A stretch of DNA of 32,043 bases from Bacteroidota bacterium (GTDB taxonomy: Bacteria; Bacteroidota; Ignavibacteria; UBA10030; UBA8401): contig JAGVPT010000035.1 of assembly GCA_020052095.1 (NCBI GenBank), positions 1-32,043 of the forward strand, given 5' to 3'. The position numbers and the translations under genes were made by a program. The stretch's first letter is position 1, and each line of letters starts with the position of its first letter. The notes beneath the pieces were generated by a model that searched no databases, had not been told where the DNA came from, and worked only from the letters and a program-made list of their open reading frames with translations. This document shows, piece by piece, positions 7,493 through 14,810 of the stretch.

Positions 7493-9829
7493 ATGGGAAA
7501 AACACCACCAACCGGTCCCCGCAAACCCAATCCTAAAAGCGGCTACAGCTCGGAACAAATGAGGCGATATTTCACAGAACCGAAGTACCGCGATGAAATG
7601 TATCTCCGGAGCAAGAACTTCTTCAAGAAATACTGGTACGCATTTGCCGGCGGCGGAGCCTTTGTTATCATTCTCTTCGTCGTTTTTATGAAGCTTGTGT
7701 TCGCCGGACTCCCTTCTCTGGAGCAACTGGAAAATCCCAAACCGGAACTTGCGACGAAAGTATTTTCCTACGATGGAGAAGTGCTCGGTCAATTCTATCT
7801 CAAGAATAGAACGTACGTCTCTTTCGACAAAATCCCCAAAACCACGATCGACGCCCTGATTTCAATCGAGGATAAGGATTTCTACAGCCACTGGGGAGTG
7901 TCGCCATGGAGATTTGTAAAAGCGATGGTGAAAAATCTTATTGCCCTTCGATTCAAAGAAGGGGCCAGCACGATCACACAGCAGCTTTCGCGCAACCTTT
8001 ACAACTTGAAGGCAGCTCAGGAAAATAGCTTCGACAAGATGACGCGAAAGATTCGTGAATTCATCACTGCGGTCCAGATCGAGCGGACGTACACGAAAAA
8101 AGAGATTCTCGAGATGTATCTCAATTACATTTATCTTGGGCGCGGTGCGTACGGAATCTCTGCGGCGGCATCGATCTACTTCGACAAATCCGCGCAAGAC
8201 CTGACCCTCGCGGAATCATCCCTCCTCATCGGCATGGCGAAGGGTCCGTTCTACTACGATCCCGTGAGACATCCCGATCGCGCATTTGCGCGGCGTGAAA
8301 TTGTCCTCTCACAAATGGTGAAGTACGGACGTCTTTCACGAATCGAAGCCGATTCAATCGCGCGTGATTCATTGCGATTCACCGCAGATGATGCCCTGAC
8401 ACTGACCGGTCTTGCACCCCACTTCGTCGAAAACGTCCGTCAGCAGCTTCTTCAAAAATCCGATCAGTACGGCTTCGATATCTACAAAGACGGTTTGGCG
8501 GTCTACACAACCATCGACAGCCGAATGCAGAAATACGCAAACCGCGCTGTGGAAGAGCATCTCGCCGATTTACAGGCGGCGTTCGATTCGACCTGGGATT
8601 GGAAAGCGAATGTAGAGATACTTAACAAAGCGCTGGACAAAAGCATTCAAGACATTATCTCCAGCCGGAAGACGACAACTCACGCGGAGAGCGACAGCAT
8701 CACGCGCGCACTTCGGAGCAACCCTGCGTTCGTCGATTCGGTGAAGAAAGTGTGGCAGAAAATTGAGGTCGGACTCATCGTGATCGACCCTCACACAGGC
8801 AGTATCCGCGCGATGGTTGGCGGTGCAAATTTCAGATCGTTCAAGTACGGCTTGAACCACACGACACAAATTCAGCGTCAGCCGGGTTCAGCCTTCAAGC
8901 CTTTCGTCTATACCGTTGCGATTGACAACGGCTATCCCCCGACTTTTGAATTGCTTAATCAGCCCGTGACGCTGATGATGGAAGACGGCTCGCGATGGAC
9001 TCCGGGAAATTTTGATGGGACGATCGGAGGAAAATACACACTGCGCGAAGGGTTACGAGAGTCGATAAATCTTATCGCTGTCCGCGCGATCATGGAAATC
9101 GCTCCGAAGAATCAGGTTGTCGAGATGGCGCACCGCATGGGAATTTCGACCTATATCCCTCCGTTTGAATCGATCGCCCTCGGAACGGCGACGGTGAAGC
9201 CCGTTGAATTGACAGCGGCGTTTGGAGTCTTTGCAAACGAAGGAGTGTACGTTCAACCGGTGAGTATTCTGCGAATTGAAGACAAGGACGGGAACACCCT
9301 TGAAGAGAATCTTCCGGAGCAGCGGGAAGTGATGAGCAAAGAAACTGCATACATTATGACGACGATGCTTCAGGATGTCGTCGACCACGGAAGCGGCGGT
9401 CGCGTCCGACATTTCTTCCACTTCCCCGCTGCGGGAAAAACAGGAACAACGCAGGATTACGCCGACGCATGGTTTATCGGCTACACACCTCAGCTCGCAG
9501 CCGGCGTCTGGATAGGGTTTGACGATCAACAAGTAAAATTCACGTCATCGGACGGGCAAGGCGGGCGTACAGCAGCCCCTCTTTGGGGGCGTGTAATGAA
9601 GTATATTTACGAAGATCAATCCATACCGATTACGCAAGAATTCTTCGAAAAACCCGACGGCGTTGTCGTGGATACCATCTGCGCCGACACGAAAAAGCTT
9701 GCGACCCAGTTCTGCCCGAAGAGAATGGCTGAAGTGTTCAACGTGAAGTATCGGCCCTCTTCGTGCGACAAACATACTTCTGCAAATTGGAAAGAAGGGG
9801 AAGAGAACCCGAACGAAATTAAGTTTTGA
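7493..9829 (+). CDS. Class A penicillin-binding protein (PBP1A type)
   Basis: Bifunctional peptidoglycan synthase, 778 residues, anchored by one membrane segment at about 49-72. The glycosyltransferase (GT51) domain shows EDKDFYSHWG (Glu126), GASTITQQLSRNLY from 157, KIREFITAVQIERTYTKKEI and the NYIYLGRGAYGI motif. The transpeptidase domain has S466-AFK, S524-IN and K649-TGT, all intact. A 60-residue charged insertion (about 355-415) separates the domains. The N-terminal cytoplasmic tail is rich in Pro and basic residues. It is the last gene of the nusB operon and is followed by the MITE-like element. Confidence 0.95.
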   Translation: MGKTPPTGPRKPNPKSGYSSEQMRRYFTEPKYRDEMYLRSKNFFKKYWYAFAGGGAFVIILFVVFMKLVFAGLPSLEQLENPKPELATKVFSYDGEVLGQFYLKNRTYVSFDKIPKTTIDALISIEDKDFYSHWGVSPWRFVKAMVKNLIALRFKEGASTITQQLSRNLYNLKAAQENSFDKMTRKIREFITAVQIERTYTKKEILEMYLNYIYLGRGAYGISAAASIYFDKSAQDLTLAESSLLIGMAKGPFYYDPVRHPDRAFARREIVLSQMVKYGRLSRIEADSIARDSLRFTADDALTLTGLAPHFVENVRQQLLQKSDQYGFDIYKDGLAVYTTIDSRMQKYANRAVEEHLADLQAAFDSTWDWKANVEILNKALDKSIQDIISSRKTTTHAESDSITRALRSNPAFVDSVKKVWQKIEVGLIVIDPHTGSIRAMVGGANFRSFKYGLNHTTQIQRQPGSAFKPFVYTVAIDNGYPPTFELLNQPVTLMMEDGSRWTPGNFDGTIGGKYTLREGLRESINLIAVRAIMEIAPKNQVVEMAHRMGISTYIPPFESIALGTATVKPVELTAAFGVFANEGVYVQPVSILRIEDKDGNTLEENLPEQREVMSKETAYIMTTMLQDVVDHGSGGRVRHFFHFPAAGKTGTTQDYADAWFIGYTPQLAAGVWIGFDDQQVKFTSSDGQGGRTAAPLWGRVMKYIYEDQSIPITQEFFEKPDGVVVDTICADTKKLATQFCPKRMAEVFNVKYRPSSCDKHTSANWKEGEENPNEIKF

Positions 9830-9856
9830 CAGTGTTAAGACAGTATGTTGTGCTAA

Positions 9857-10050
9857 CAGGCTGTTGAAAAAGAAAACCGCAAAGGACGCCAAGATGAAAG
9901 TAGATCTTCTGTTTCTTTCTCATTTGAACAATTTTCCTTCGCGTTCTTGGCGTCTTGTCCCAAAGGGATCCCTTCGGGAGCGGTTCATCTTTTGAGCCGT
10001 AGGCTCATCAGCCTATGGCCGACATTCGATGAAGGTTTTTCAACACCCTG
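9857..10050. mobile_element. MITE-like non-coding element with 4-bp target duplication
   Basis: A 194-bp element with terminal inverted repeats: CAGGCTGTTGAAAAA at the left (9857-9871) and its near-complement ending at 10050 (14 of 15 bases match). The element is flanked by direct CTAA repeats (9853-9856 and 10051-10054), consistent with a target-site duplication. An inner inverted repeat, GACGCCAAGA (9885-9894) against TCTTGGCGTC (9945-9954), and a hairpin around 9990-10015 fill the middle. No open frame is convincing. The right CTAA includes the TAG stop of the minus-strand glycosyltransferase gene, so insertion left that gene intact. Confidence 0.7.
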
Positions 10051-11079
10051 CTAAAGCTGCATCACCCGCTCGAACACGGTGTCCGCACTGATCTTCACCA
10101 TGCATTCAAATGTTCCAATCGGGCATGTGGCTCCCCCGTGAATGCTGCACGGCCTGCAAAGTAATCCTTTCGTCTCCACGACAACATCGTGATCCCCATA
10201 AGGTCCAAATCCGAACGACGGAACTGTCGCTCCGAAAATTGCAACGACCGGCGTCCGCATAGCGACCGCGAGGTGAAGCGGCGCGCTGTCGTTCGTGACC
10301 AGCGCTTTGCAGCGTCGCAGTAATTCTGAGGACTGAAGAACTGAGAGCCTCCCCGCCGCAACAAAGACATTGCCGCTCATTACCCCTTTTTCGATCTCCC
10401 TACACAGATGCTCGTCCTCCTTCCCCCCGACAAGAACTACTCTCATTCCAGCCTCCGAAATCTTTCTCGCCAGATCGGAAAACCTTTCAGGAAGCCATCG
10501 TTTTGTGTTCCACACTGAACCCGGAGCGAGTGCAACGATCTTCTCGTTTTGAAGGATCTTGTTTTGGGTGAGGAATTGATCGATGACGCCGGCGTCATCC
10601 TTTGATGGATAGAGTGAAGGAAATTCTTTCTCCGTGCTTTCGATATTAAATATCTTCAGAAATGCGAGGTTACGGTTAATCTCATGAAAGTTCTTCTCGT
10701 AGACAGCAATATCCGTAAAGAGAAATCTCCCGGCGCTAGCGCTGAATCCGGCGCGGATCGGGATCCCGCTCATGGCAACAACGACGGCACTGCGCAGAGA
10801 CCTGTGTGGAACGAGTGCAACGTCGTACCGGAGTGATCGCAGGAGTCGAGAAATCGATAGCAATCCACGCACACCTCGTTGATCGCCTCGTTTATCGTAT
10901 TCCAATACCGTGTGGATGGCCGGATGATTTCGGAGAATTTCTGAGGCACGTGGAGTGGTCAAAAAATCGATGTGAGCGTTGGGATACTTTCTGTGGAGCA
11001 CTTGAACAAGCGGGAGCGTGAGGATGATATCTCCGAGAAATGCAGTCTGAAAAACGAGAATTTTATTCGGTTGATTCAT
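10051..11079 (-). CDS. Heptosyltransferase-type glycosyltransferase, family GT9
   Basis: Cytoplasmic GT-B enzyme of 342 residues likely adding a heptose or related sugar to the LPS core. It begins with the family motif KILVFQTAFLGDIILTLPL, has the nucleotide-sugar loop LAPGSVWNTKRWLPERF and the strongly conserved LVTNDSAPLHLAVAM plus AIFGAT. The terminal CRPCSIHGG-CP block is also typical of the family. The ATG at 11079 gives the normal start; a longer frame to 11187 lacks similarity. It overlaps the acyltransferase gene by 17 bp, forming an LPS pair. The stop codon sits inside the target duplication of the adjacent MITE. Confidence 0.9.
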   Translation of the reverse strand: MNQPNKILVFQTAFLGDIILTLPLVQVLHRKYPNAHIDFLTTPRASEILRNHPAIHTVLEYDKRGDQRGVRGLLSISRLLRSLRYDVALVPHRSLRSAVVVAMSGIPIRAGFSASAGRFLFTDIAVYEKNFHEINRNLAFLKIFNIESTEKEFPSLYPSKDDAGVIDQFLTQNKILQNEKIVALAPGSVWNTKRWLPERFSDLARKISEAGMRVVLVGGKEDEHLCREIEKGVMSGNVFVAAGRLSVLQSSELLRRCKALVTNDSAPLHLAVAMRTPVVAIFGATVPSFGFGPYGDHDVVVETKGLLCRPCSIHGGATCPIGTFECMVKISADTVFERVMQL

Positions 11080-11983
11080 GCGATTTTTCTTCGATTGCGG
11101 ATTTCGCGGGAGGAGCGTGCTTCCATCGTTTGTGCATCCATAACCAATGATCCGGATACAGCGTCGCATATTTTTCCAACACTGCAACGTGGCGCGCAGT
11201 GAGCTCGGTTATTTTTTCGTCCTCAGAGCCGCTGAGACTGCGGGTATCCACCTCTTCAAAAACAACTTCGTAGCGTCCGTCTTCCTTCCGGAGAATAAAC
11301 GACATGACAACCGGCGCCCCCGTGCGCACGCTGAACACCGCTGGTCCTCGATGTGTCGAAGCGGGACGACCGAAGTACTCGACAAACAACCCTTCCTGTG
11401 GACCGCTTTGGTCGGCGAGCATGGCCACCACTTCGTTGCGCTGAAGCGCCGCGAGAATTTCGCGCGGCGATTTTTTCATCACCACGAGCTTGCTGCCGAA
11501 CATTACCCTGTTTTTGCTCATGAAGGCGTCGACATATTTATTCCGCTGCTCCTGAACGATAATTGTCAACTGATGCCGCCCCAACAATCCGACAGCAAGG
11601 GCGTTGAGTTCCCAATTACCAAAATGTCCTCCGAGCATAATCAGACCTTTTCCCTCTTTTAATCGTGCGTCCATAATGCTTGCGTCGGCCATTGAGACAA
11701 TTTCTCTCAGTTTCGCGTCCGTGAGCCGGGGAAACCAAAATATTTCAAGCAAAGCAATGACGACGTTGCGATATGTCCCCCGGGCAATTGCATCAATTTC
11801 TTCGGCACTTTTTTGCGGAAAGGCATGGCGAAGATTCTCGAGAGTAAGCTTTTTTCTTATGGGTATGAAATCGTACGCGAATGCTCCGACGCTTTTACCG
11901 ACGGGATTCACCATTTCCCACGGCATCAGTCGCACGAGCGAGCCTATAAACGAGTACAATAAGTATTCCAGTCTATCACGCAT
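11063..11983 (-). CDS. LpxL/HtrB-type lipid A acyltransferase
   Basis: Membrane-associated acyltransferase of 306 residues in the LpxL/LpxM (lysophospholipid acyltransferase) family, which add secondary acyl chains to lipid A. The catalytic HX4E motif is H120-FGNW-E125, preceded by the conserved GLIMLGGHFGNWE stretch. Further landmarks are ADQSGPQEGLFVEYFGRPA and a late LYPDHWLWMHKRWK segment. The N-terminal hydrophobic helix fits membrane anchoring. Its 3-prime end overlaps the GT9 gene, so lipid A acylation and core glycosylation are co-expressed. Confidence 0.88.
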   Translation of the reverse strand: MRDRLEYLLYSFIGSLVRLMPWEMVNPVGKSVGAFAYDFIPIRKKLTLENLRHAFPQKSAEEIDAIARGTYRNVVIALLEIFWFPRLTDAKLREIVSMADASIMDARLKEGKGLIMLGGHFGNWELNALAVGLLGRHQLTIIVQEQRNKYVDAFMSKNRVMFGSKLVVMKKSPREILAALQRNEVVAMLADQSGPQEGLFVEYFGRPASTHRGPAVFSVRTGAPVVMSFILRKEDGRYEVVFEEVDTRSLSGSEDEKITELTARHVAVLEKYATLYPDHWLWMHKRWKHAPPAKSAIEEKSHESTE

Positions 11984-12080
11984 GGATTAGAAAATACGAA
12001 ATGATTGGGGCAGAATCAAAAAGGAGCCTGCCAGACGGCTTGGTTCACCTTTCTGCGTCGGTAAGGAACATCGAGTGACC

Positions 12081-12120
12081 GATGCAATTTCGATGTGCAA
12101 TTTCGATGCAATTTCGATTA
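12081..12120 (+). repeat. Three short tandem repeats in the cspA leader
   Basis: Within the 351-bp gap between the divergent acyltransferase and cold-shock genes, the unit GATG(TG)CAATTTC occurs three times in tandem (12081-12091, 12092-12104, 12105-12115), then GATT. It is just upstream of TTGACA (12125-12130) and TATATTTG (12142-12149). No other gene is visible in the gap. Confidence 0.6.
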
Positions 12121-12141
12121 GGAATTGACAAAGATTATGTT

Positions 12142-12149
12142 TATATTTG
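12142..12149 (+). promoter_or_regulatory. Candidate -7 box TATATTTG for the cold-shock gene
   Basis: TATATTTG exactly fits the Bacteroidota -7 consensus TAnnTTTG. If used, transcription would start near 12155 and leave a leader of about 180 bases before cspA, in keeping with the long structured leaders of cold-shock mRNAs. A nearby TTGACA is too close (11 bp) to act as a standard -35. Confidence 0.35.
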
Positions 12150-12334
12150 AGATACCAAAAACAGTACACCGTCTTTATCTCCTCGTAGGGAGCTTTTAGA
12201 ATCCTGCTGATGAACCGTACGAATCCTTCCAAGGTCGCAACGCCATCAATGAGTGCTTTAAGAGACAGTATTTTCGGCGTACACCTTGCCCAACGGTTTG
12301 TTGGGTTACACAATATCTAGAAAGGATTTGTTCC

Positions 12335-12541
12335 ATGGAAAAAGGAACAGTCAAATGGTTCAACGCAACAAAGGGCTTTGGATTCATTTCGCGCGGCACT
12401 GGCGATGATGTATTCGTCCACTTTAATGCGATCACAGGCAATGGCTACAAGAGCCTGAACGAAGGCGATAAGGTCGAATTCGAAGTCGAGAAGGGTCCGA
12501 AAGGATTCCAGGCGACGAATGTGTCGGTTGTCTCCGCGTAA
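12335..12541 (+). CDS. Cold-shock protein, CspA family
   Basis: A 68-residue single cold-shock domain that binds single-stranded RNA and DNA and melts mRNA structure. The RNP1 motif KGFGFIS (14-20) and RNP2 motif VFVHF are intact, and the protein starts with the standard [19 protein letters not shown] lies eight bases before the ATG. The gene stands alone with a long upstream leader and a strong terminator 20 bp after the stop, so it is a monocistronic unit whose leader may mediate temperature control (inference). Confidence 0.96.
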   Translation: MEKGTVKWFNATKGFGFISRGTGDDVFVHFNAITGNGYKSLNEGDKVEFEVEKGPKGFQATNVSVVSA

Positions 12542-12561
12542 ACCGGTAAGAATCTTATAGC

Positions 12562-12594
12562 AAAAAAATCCCGCCGTTGAGGCGGGATTTTTTT
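12562..12594. terminator. Bidirectional rho-independent terminator
   Basis: A 14-bp stem, AAAAAAATCCCGCC (12562-12575) against GGCGGGATTTTTTT (12581-12594), with a 5-base loop GTTGA. The T-run serves cspA on the plus strand and the A-run serves the converging minus-strand membrane-protein gene. Confidence 0.93.
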
Positions 12595-12611
12595 TGTACG
12601 AATGCCACATT

Positions 12612-13067
12612 CTACGATTTCTTCTGCCAAGCAACGGAAAAAAACTGCCGGTAGAATCTAATGCCCCCGATTAACAAGACTCCCCCCATGACGTCGTAAG
12701 GAAGGATTAGATAATACTTCGGTATGGTGGAATTGCGAAGTGTTATCCCGATGGTAATCATCAGTGCAATCATGACGAATCCCCTCATATGCGTGAATGC
12801 AAAAATGGCCGCGCGCTCCGGCATCTGAAGTATTCGATCAATGTTTTTCTGCACCACATTCGAGAATCCATACAAATATCCGACCGCTGAAAACACGACC
12901 GAGAGCAGGCCTACGATGATCTCCCCGAGGGGGGAAAGGAGTTGCAGCCAGATTGTTCCCCGCACGCAGAGAATACCGCCGGCAATCGTCCAGAAGATTC
13001 CTGCAAGTGCAAAGAGGTGGTGCCGCTGTACCGTCGGAATGAATTTCCGAATATTGTCGTTGTACAA
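12612..13067 (-). CDS. Small four-helix membrane protein, function unknown
   Basis: A 151-residue protein with four predicted membrane segments (about 20-38, 44-68, 94-110 and 124-140). It resembles an uncharacterised family seen in Bacteroidota, with a HLFALAGIFWTIAGGIL start, a FAFTHMRGFVMIALMITIGITLR centre and an IPKYY...MGGVLLIGGIRFY end. The start is a TTG at 13067, preceded by GGCGGAA. It lies just downstream of the decayed ABC ATPase, but its family is not a known permease. It converges on cspA and shares its terminator. Confidence 0.65.
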   Translation of the reverse strand: MYNDNIRKFIPTVQRHHLFALAGIFWTIAGGILCVRGTIWLQLLSPLGEIIVGLLSVVFSAVGYLYGFSNVVQKNIDRILQMPERAAIFAFTHMRGFVMIALMITIGITLRNSTIPKYYLILPYDVMGGVLLIGGIRFYRQFFSVAWQKKS

Positions 13068-13102
13068 AATTTTCCGCCATCGGCTGCCGGGCGCCTTTCT
13101 AT

Positions 13103-13324
13103 TGGGTCATGGAATATTCTGGCGACAATATTCAGGCGTCGCTTCATGCCCGCGGAAAAATTTTTGACATTGAATTACCTTAGAAGCGAATTCAGCATCG
13201 TCGTCTTGCCCGCCCCATTAGGTCCAGGCAATCCGAAACATTCCTGTTGCCGAACCAGTAAGGAAATGTCATCCAAAGCTACGACAGTGGAGAATTGCTT
13301 GCTGATCCGTTGAATGTTGATCAT
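13103..13324 (-). pseudogene. Decayed ABC-transporter ATP-binding subunit
   Basis: From the ATG at 13324 the frame reads as an ABC ATPase N-terminus: MINIQRISKQFSTVVALDD, then the Walker A motif GPNGAGKTT, and a TAA at 13175-13177. Continuing past the stop in the same frame gives FSAGMKRRLNIVARIFHDP (13103-13159), a degenerate form of the SGGMKRR signature. About 90 codons between Walker A and the signature, and everything after the signature including Walker B, are missing. This is an internally deleted and truncated remnant of an export-type ABC ATPase gene. Confidence 0.75.
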
Positions 13325-13396
13325 GACAATCACTATGGTTAAGCAAATACTGATATGCGGCGCGGAGAGGAATCGGAAGCATCATCCCAGTCCTCA

Positions 13397-13591
13397 TTAC
13401 GCTGCAGGAATTGTGGCTTCTATGCGATATATGACACACATATGTTGCAGAGATGAGGGGCAAATAGCAAGTAGAGATATTTCAGCGTTTCCGCAAATAA
13501 GAATCTCTCCATCCTGTCGGATTTTTGTTTCGTCGTCACATCTCTCAGCATGGCGTACGCGATATCCGTTCGGCAGTATTTCACTGGTCAT
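13397..13591 (-). CDS. Possible small protein, unknown
   Basis: A 64-residue frame starting MTSEILPNGYRVRHAERC with GGAGG nine bases before the ATG. It lies in the otherwise empty stretch between the ABC remnant and the metal-operon terminator. The composition (four cysteines, short alternating hydrophobic strands) is compatible with a small beta-rich protein, but no family is recognised. It sits downstream of a terminator without an evident promoter, so it may be spurious. The rest of 13325-13677 shows nothing else. Confidence 0.3.
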   Translation of the reverse strand: MTSEILPNGYRVRHAERCDDETKIRQDGEILICGNAEISLLAICPSSLQHMCVIYRIEATIPAA

Positions 13592-13629
13592 GTGCGATTG
13601 CCTCCAACAAGGTATGAGCGAAAAACAAA

Positions 13630-13656
13630 AAGGCTCGGCAGTATTTACCGAGCCTT
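13630..13656 (-). terminator. Rho-independent terminator of the csoR-peptide unit
   Basis: A 9-bp perfect stem, AAGGCTCGG (13630-13638) with CCGAGCCTT (13648-13656), followed on the minus strand by TTTTGTTTTT. It lies 22 bases after the stop of the 49-residue peptide gene and ends that transcription unit. Confidence 0.88.
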
Positions 13657-13677
13657 GGAAATGTAAATGAACCGATC

Positions 13678-13827
13678 TTACTTGCAGCAAGATGGATACT
13701 CTGGACAGGCAGGTGTTCCTCTGAGCGGGCAGCCATCGTTATTCGTTTGAGGAGTTGAGCCTGAGAATGCAAAGGCACTGAAGGTCAATCCAAGCATGCC
13801 CAGAACGAGCACGAGTTTTCGTTTCAT
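13678..13827 (-). CDS. Small secreted cysteine-rich peptide (49 residues)
   Basis: A short gene coupled to the CsoR-family gene by a 4-bp ATGA overlap. The product has a clear Sec signal (basic MKRK, hydrophobic 5-20, cleavage near AFA-FS), leaving a mature peptide of under 30 residues. Four cysteines lie at 33, 41, 47 and 48 in a CPLRGTPACPEYPSCCK tail. The pattern, with CPxxGTPxCP repeats and a CC pair, suggests metal binding in the periplasm, matching the metal-resistance neighbours. No family name is known to me. A terminator follows directly, which supports this as the last gene of the unit. Confidence 0.75.
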   Translation of the reverse strand: MKRKLVLVLGMLGLTFSAFAFSGSTPQTNNDGCPLRGTPACPEYPSCCK

Positions 13828-14213
13828 CTTTTTCTCACCACCTTCGGGATTGTCATGTTGACTGTTTTTACAGAATTTAGTGAATTACGTAACCAAGCAA
13901 GTTCATCGATGAGACCTTTCAGGTCAAGTTTGGCAAATTCGCTCTTAAGAAACTGCAATCGTTCGGCATCATCACAGTCCCCAGGGCATAGTGCCAGACG
14001 TTCCGCCAAGACTTCTGCGAAATGTTTCTTAAGTTGAGCATCCAAAACTCCATAGATTGCTTGATGAAGCCCCTTTTCCACGGCTTTCAGTTGTGCGTAC
14101 AGGTCCTTGACAGGTCGGTCATCACCGAGCATCTTCTCGATACCGCCAAGCTGCCCCTTGATGTAGTGCAGTCGCTTTATAATTTCCTTTTTCTCTTTTG
14201 GGCTTATTGTCAT
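13824..14213 (-). CDS. CsoR/RcnR (DUF156) family repressor with atypical ligands
   Basis: Helical metal-sensing repressor family, 129 residues. The family core RLHYIKGQLGGIEKML and the AVEKGLHQAIYGVLDAQLKKH helix align well. Where CsoR has its Cys-His-Cys copper site, this protein appears to have Val35, Gln60 and His64. Two cysteines occur later in LCPGDC (76 and 80), and the C-terminal extension (about 75-129) is longer than in typical CsoR. It may therefore sense a different metal or thiol signal. The gene has its own promoter and dyad upstream and overlaps the small peptide gene. Confidence 0.8.
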   Translation of the reverse strand: MTISPKEKKEIIKRLHYIKGQLGGIEKMLGDDRPVKDLYAQLKAVEKGLHQAIYGVLDAQLKKHFAEVLAERLALCPGDCDDAERLQFLKSEFAKLDLKGLIDELAWLRNSLNSVKTVNMTIPKVVRKR

Positions 14214-14235
14214 TTCTTCTTCTTGAGGATCGCTA

Positions 14236-14270
14236 CCTAAATATAACGTTTAGGAGGGGGTGTCTGTCAA
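14236..14270 (-). promoter_or_regulatory. Promoter and dyad operator of the csoR-family unit
   Basis: On the minus strand a -35 TTGACA (14265-14270) is followed 19 bp later by TATATT (14240-14245). A dyad CCTAAA-N7-TTTAGG (14236-14241 and 14249-14254) covers the -10 region, and a C-rich tract CCCCCTCC sits between the boxes. Position and symmetry suggest repression by the CsoR-like protein encoded just downstream. The long spacer resembles promoters of metal-responsive genes. Confidence 0.55.
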
Positions 14271-14809
14271 GTTTTTGCTGGGAATATTTTGTCTAACATA
14301 AGTCCTTTTACAACCGAATTTACATCTCCAAGGCAACATTCACCTTTGGGGTTCTTAATGTCGCACGCACACTTACTGGCTTTTACTTCTTTGGCGATTT
14401 CAAGAGAGGCTGTGGACTTCCCTGTTTGTGCTATTTGCTCTTTGATTCGTCCACGGGTCCAGTCAAAGCAATAGCACACGTTCACGTCGTCGCCTTTGTC
14501 TTTGGCAAACACCTTTACGTTAACATCATCGACTGTAAAATATGGCACGCTCTGATTCGAAAAATACACGACCTTGCAGGTTTGCTCGGTGCAGTAGTAG
14601 TATTGCACGTTCTGAATCGAGCCAACCCTGTCAGGCTTCAACAAGTGCTCAAGAGTTCTCCGCTGAACCTTCCGAGAGGAAGTTTTAGAGATGGGACACT
14701 CCGCTTTTGCAGGTGCAGGCGATTTCTCCCTAACGAGGCAACACGCATCGCCGCTCTTATGCTCGTCAGCAGCAATTACTTCAACGGGTAGTGCGCAACA
14801 GGAATTCAT
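14267..14809 (-). CDS. CopZ-like cysteine-rich iron-sulfur/metal chaperone
   Basis: A 180-residue soluble protein with 13 cysteines. It resembles the N-terminal part of Archaeoglobus CopZ, which carries a [2Fe-2S] cluster and zinc: CC pairs at 4-5 and 23-24, YYCTEQTCKVVYF (73, 78), CYCFDWTRGRI (112, 114) and CACDIKNPKGECCLG (147, 149, 158, 159). No C-terminal heavy-metal-associated domain follows, so it may work with the MerP domain of the neighbouring fusion. The ATG at 14809 lies one base past the merTP stop; an in-frame start at 14854 would run into merTP. Confidence 0.75.
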   Translation of the reverse strand: MNSCCALPVEVIAADEHKSGDACCLVREKSPAPAKAECPISKTSSRKVQRRTLEHLLKPDRVGSIQNVQYYYCTEQTCKVVYFSNQSVPYFTVDDVNVKVFAKDKGDDVNVCYCFDWTRGRIKEQIAQTGKSTASLEIAKEVKASKCACDIKNPKGECCLGDVNSVVKGLMLDKIFPAKT

Positions 14810-14810
14810 A

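Noticed and set aside
12125-12130. TTGACA as the -35 box of the cspA promoter
   Set aside because: Only 11 bp separate it from TATATTTG, too close for a standard -35/-10 pair.
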